A stretch of 7,245 bases of DNA, taken from positions 1 through 7,245 of the forward strand of contig DXZO01000004.1 of the NCBI GenBank assembly GCA_019419625.1, given 5' to 3'. This DNA comes from Collinsella sp. GTDB taxonomy: Bacteria; Actinomycetota; Coriobacteriia; Coriobacteriales; Coriobacteriaceae. Positions 6,225 to 7,245 of the stretch are shown here, piece by piece. The position numbers were made by a program, and so were the translations under genes. Numbering within the stretch: the first letter of the stretch is position 1; every line of letters starts with the position of its first letter. The notes under the pieces are model-generated. The model was given only the letters and a program-made list of their open reading frames with translations. It was not told the origin of the DNA and did not search any database.

Positions 6225-6953
6225 CTAGAACCTGCCCGGATGCTCGGCGCACAGCTCGTCTCGAATGGCGTAGACGCGGTTCATGGCCTCGGACTCAAAC
6301 CAGGCCAGGCGCTCCGTACGCTTAAGCCCGGCCGGTGCGTCCGAAAGCGAGACGGCCTTGCCGGCACGAATCCAGCACTTCTTGGGACGCATGAGCTTTT
6401 TGCCCGCGGGCGTGATGTCGGACCAGCCGCAGATGGCGAGCGGGTTGACGGGCGTCTTGCCCATCTGAGCGATGAGCGCAAAGCCGCCGTGGACCTCGGG
6501 CTTGATCTCGCGCGAGCGGATGCGCGTGCCCTCGGGGAAGATCAGGACGTCCTCGCCGCGCTGCAGCGCATGCTGGGCGGCGCGCAGGCACTTCATATCG
6601 GCAGTACCGCGCTCCACGGGGATGCCGCCAACGCGGCTAAAAGCCCAGCGCACAATCTTGCTCTTGGCGAACTCGGACTTAAAGATAGGGCGAATGCGGC
6701 GGCCGCCAAAGAACAGCGCCGTCTCCACGGCCAAGAGCTCAGCCATCGAGGTGTGGTTGCAAATGACCACGCTGCCGCGGCCTTCCTGGCGCTCAAACAG
6801 CAGGTCAGCGTCCTCGACCTTCCAGCGCCACATGAGCTTGGAGAAGGCCCACAGGATGGCCATGACCACGACGACGGTGCCGCGGATGAGCGCCGGGAAC
6901 TCGGCATAGGGGGCGTTGTAATAATCCTCGGGCGTCTGCTTAAACAGGCGCAT
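6225..6953 (-). CDS. plsC: 1-acyl-sn-glycerol-3-phosphate acyltransferase (PlsC-type lysophospholipid acyltransferase)
   Basis: A complete 242-residue acyltransferase expected to add the second acyl chain to lysophosphatidic acid, yielding phosphatidic acid at the inner membrane face. A hydrophobic helix (about 22-41) near the N-terminus should anchor it. The catalytic block starts at VVICNHTSMAE (62-72). The canonical HX4D motif reads H67-x4-E72, glutamate replacing aspartate. Next come GGIPVERG (109-116), the glycerophosphate-binding loop FPEGTR (139-144) and VNPLAI (169-174), motifs II to IV of the family. The ATG at 6953 follows a near-perfect AAAGGAGG by 6 bases and is 3 bases after the cmk stop. 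The cmk-plsC-ispH order is common in Firmicutes. The family is secure; the exact acceptor (lysophosphatidic acid or another lysolipid) is inferred, and the motif I change leaves some doubt. Confidence 0.92.
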   Translation of the reverse strand: MRLFKQTPEDYYNAPYAEFPALIRGTVVVVMAILWAFSKLMWRWKVEDADLLFERQEGRGSVVICNHTSMAELLAVETALFFGGRRIRPIFKSEFAKSKIVRWAFSRVGGIPVERGTADMKCLRAAQHALQRGEDVLIFPEGTRIRSREIKPEVHGGFALIAQMGKTPVNPLAICGWSDITPAGKKLMRPKKCWIRAGKAVSLSDAPAGLKRTERLAWFESEAMNRVYAIRDELCAEHPGRF

Positions 6954-6956
6954 GGG

Positions 6957-7245
6957 CTACCTCCTTTGGTTGATGAGGTCCTCGATTATCGAGACGACCT
7001 CGTCGATGGTGTGGGCGGTGGAGTCAACGTGCACGGCGTCCTCGGCGGGCACGAGCGGCGCGACCTCGCGGCTGCTGTCAAGCTTGTCGCGCTGCTTAAG
7101 GGCGTCGAGGGTCTCGTCGACTTTGGCCTCGAGTTGCGCGGGCGTGAGCGGCTGGGCGTCGTTTTGGTAACGCTGCAGCACGCGGCGGCGGGCGCGCTCA
7201 CGCGGGTCGGCAGTCAGGAAGACCTTGACCTGCGCGTTGGGGAAC
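6957..7245 (-). CDS. cmk: Cytidylate kinase, C-terminal fragment
   Basis: Only the last 95 full codons are present; the 5' part lies beyond the right edge. The enzyme transfers phosphate from ATP to CMP or dCMP. The fragment shows the family's C-terminal features in order: FPNAQVKVFLTAD (1-13 of the fragment), the lid region RERARRR (15-21), RDKLDSSR (52-59), APL (62-64), EDAVHVDST (68-76) and a closing helix TIDEVVSIIEDLI (79-91). The P-loop lies outside the window, so intactness and any N-terminal fusion cannot be seen. A GTG at 7181 is internal and not the start, since homology continues upstream to the window edge. It ends TAG, 3 bases before plsC, and is the first gene of the visible array. 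Confidence 0.95.
   Translation of the reverse strand, partial: FPNAQVKVFLTADPRERARRRVLQRYQNDAQPLTPAQLEAKVDETLDALKQRDKLDSSREVAPLVPAEDAVHVDSTAHTIDEVVSIIEDLINQRR
6960..6967 (-). promoter_or_regulatory. Strong ribosome binding site of plsC at the end of cmk
   Basis: AAAGGAGG on the minus strand, 6 bases before the plsC ATG at 6953. It encodes the final R-R of cmk and runs into its TAG stop. It is the best Shine-Dalgarno match in the window and fixes the plsC start. Confidence 0.8.

Noticed and set aside
5299..6228. A 309-codon plus-strand open frame mirroring ispH
   Set aside because: It covers the same region as ispH in reverse and has no family-like motif. IspH on the minus strand has all cluster cysteines and substrate residues.
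7076..7081. TTGACA on the minus strand inside cmk, a possible promoter for plsC
   Set aside because: The region at -10 distance is G+C-rich with no TATAAT-like sequence.

Overview
This is a G+C-rich bacterial chromosome segment made of ordinary core genes, all on the minus strand. The protein style (an actinobacterial-type cysteine desulfurase start, GTG/ATG starts with strong AGGAGG-type ribosome binding sites, G/C-biased third codon positions) combined with a gene order best known from Clostridia suggests a Coriobacteriia-type actinobacterium, possibly Collinsella or a relative. That placement is an inference from gene content and is not proven by any single marker.

Read in the direction of transcription (right to left) the genes are: the 3' end of cmk (cytidylate kinase, cut by the window edge), plsC (acylglycerophosphate acyltransferase), ispH (last step of the MEP isoprenoid pathway), a DUF512 protein with a PDZ-like domain and a radical-SAM-type cysteine motif, der (double GTPase of ribosome assembly), plsY (acyl-phosphate glycerol-3-phosphate acyltransferase), gpsA (glycerol-3-phosphate dehydrogenase), rpe (ribulose-phosphate 3-epimerase), and the first 47 codons of a cysteine desulfurase cut by the left edge. 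Gaps between genes are 2 to 18 bases, and der and plsY overlap by 8 bases. I see no internal promoter, terminator, RNA gene, repeat, mobile element or CRISPR array, and no stretch of even 20 bases without a gene, so the whole window is most simply one long operon whose promoter and terminator lie outside it.

Functionally, gpsA, plsY and plsC supply three enzymes of the route from dihydroxyacetone phosphate to phosphatidic acid (PlsX, which makes the acyl-phosphate, is not here). cmk provides CDP and so indirectly CTP for CDP-diacylglycerol and nucleic acids. ispH makes IPP and DMAPP, and the cysteine desulfurase would mobilise sulfur for Fe-S clusters or tRNA thiolation; IspH and probably the DUF512 protein need Fe-S clusters. 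der serves 50S ribosome assembly and rpe the pentose phosphate pathway.

I found no convincing new system. The points most worth a second look are the uncharacterised DUF512 protein next to der, a glutamate in place of the usual aspartate in the HX4D motif of PlsC, and the translational coupling pattern along the array. Several long reading frames on the plus strand are shadows of the real genes.
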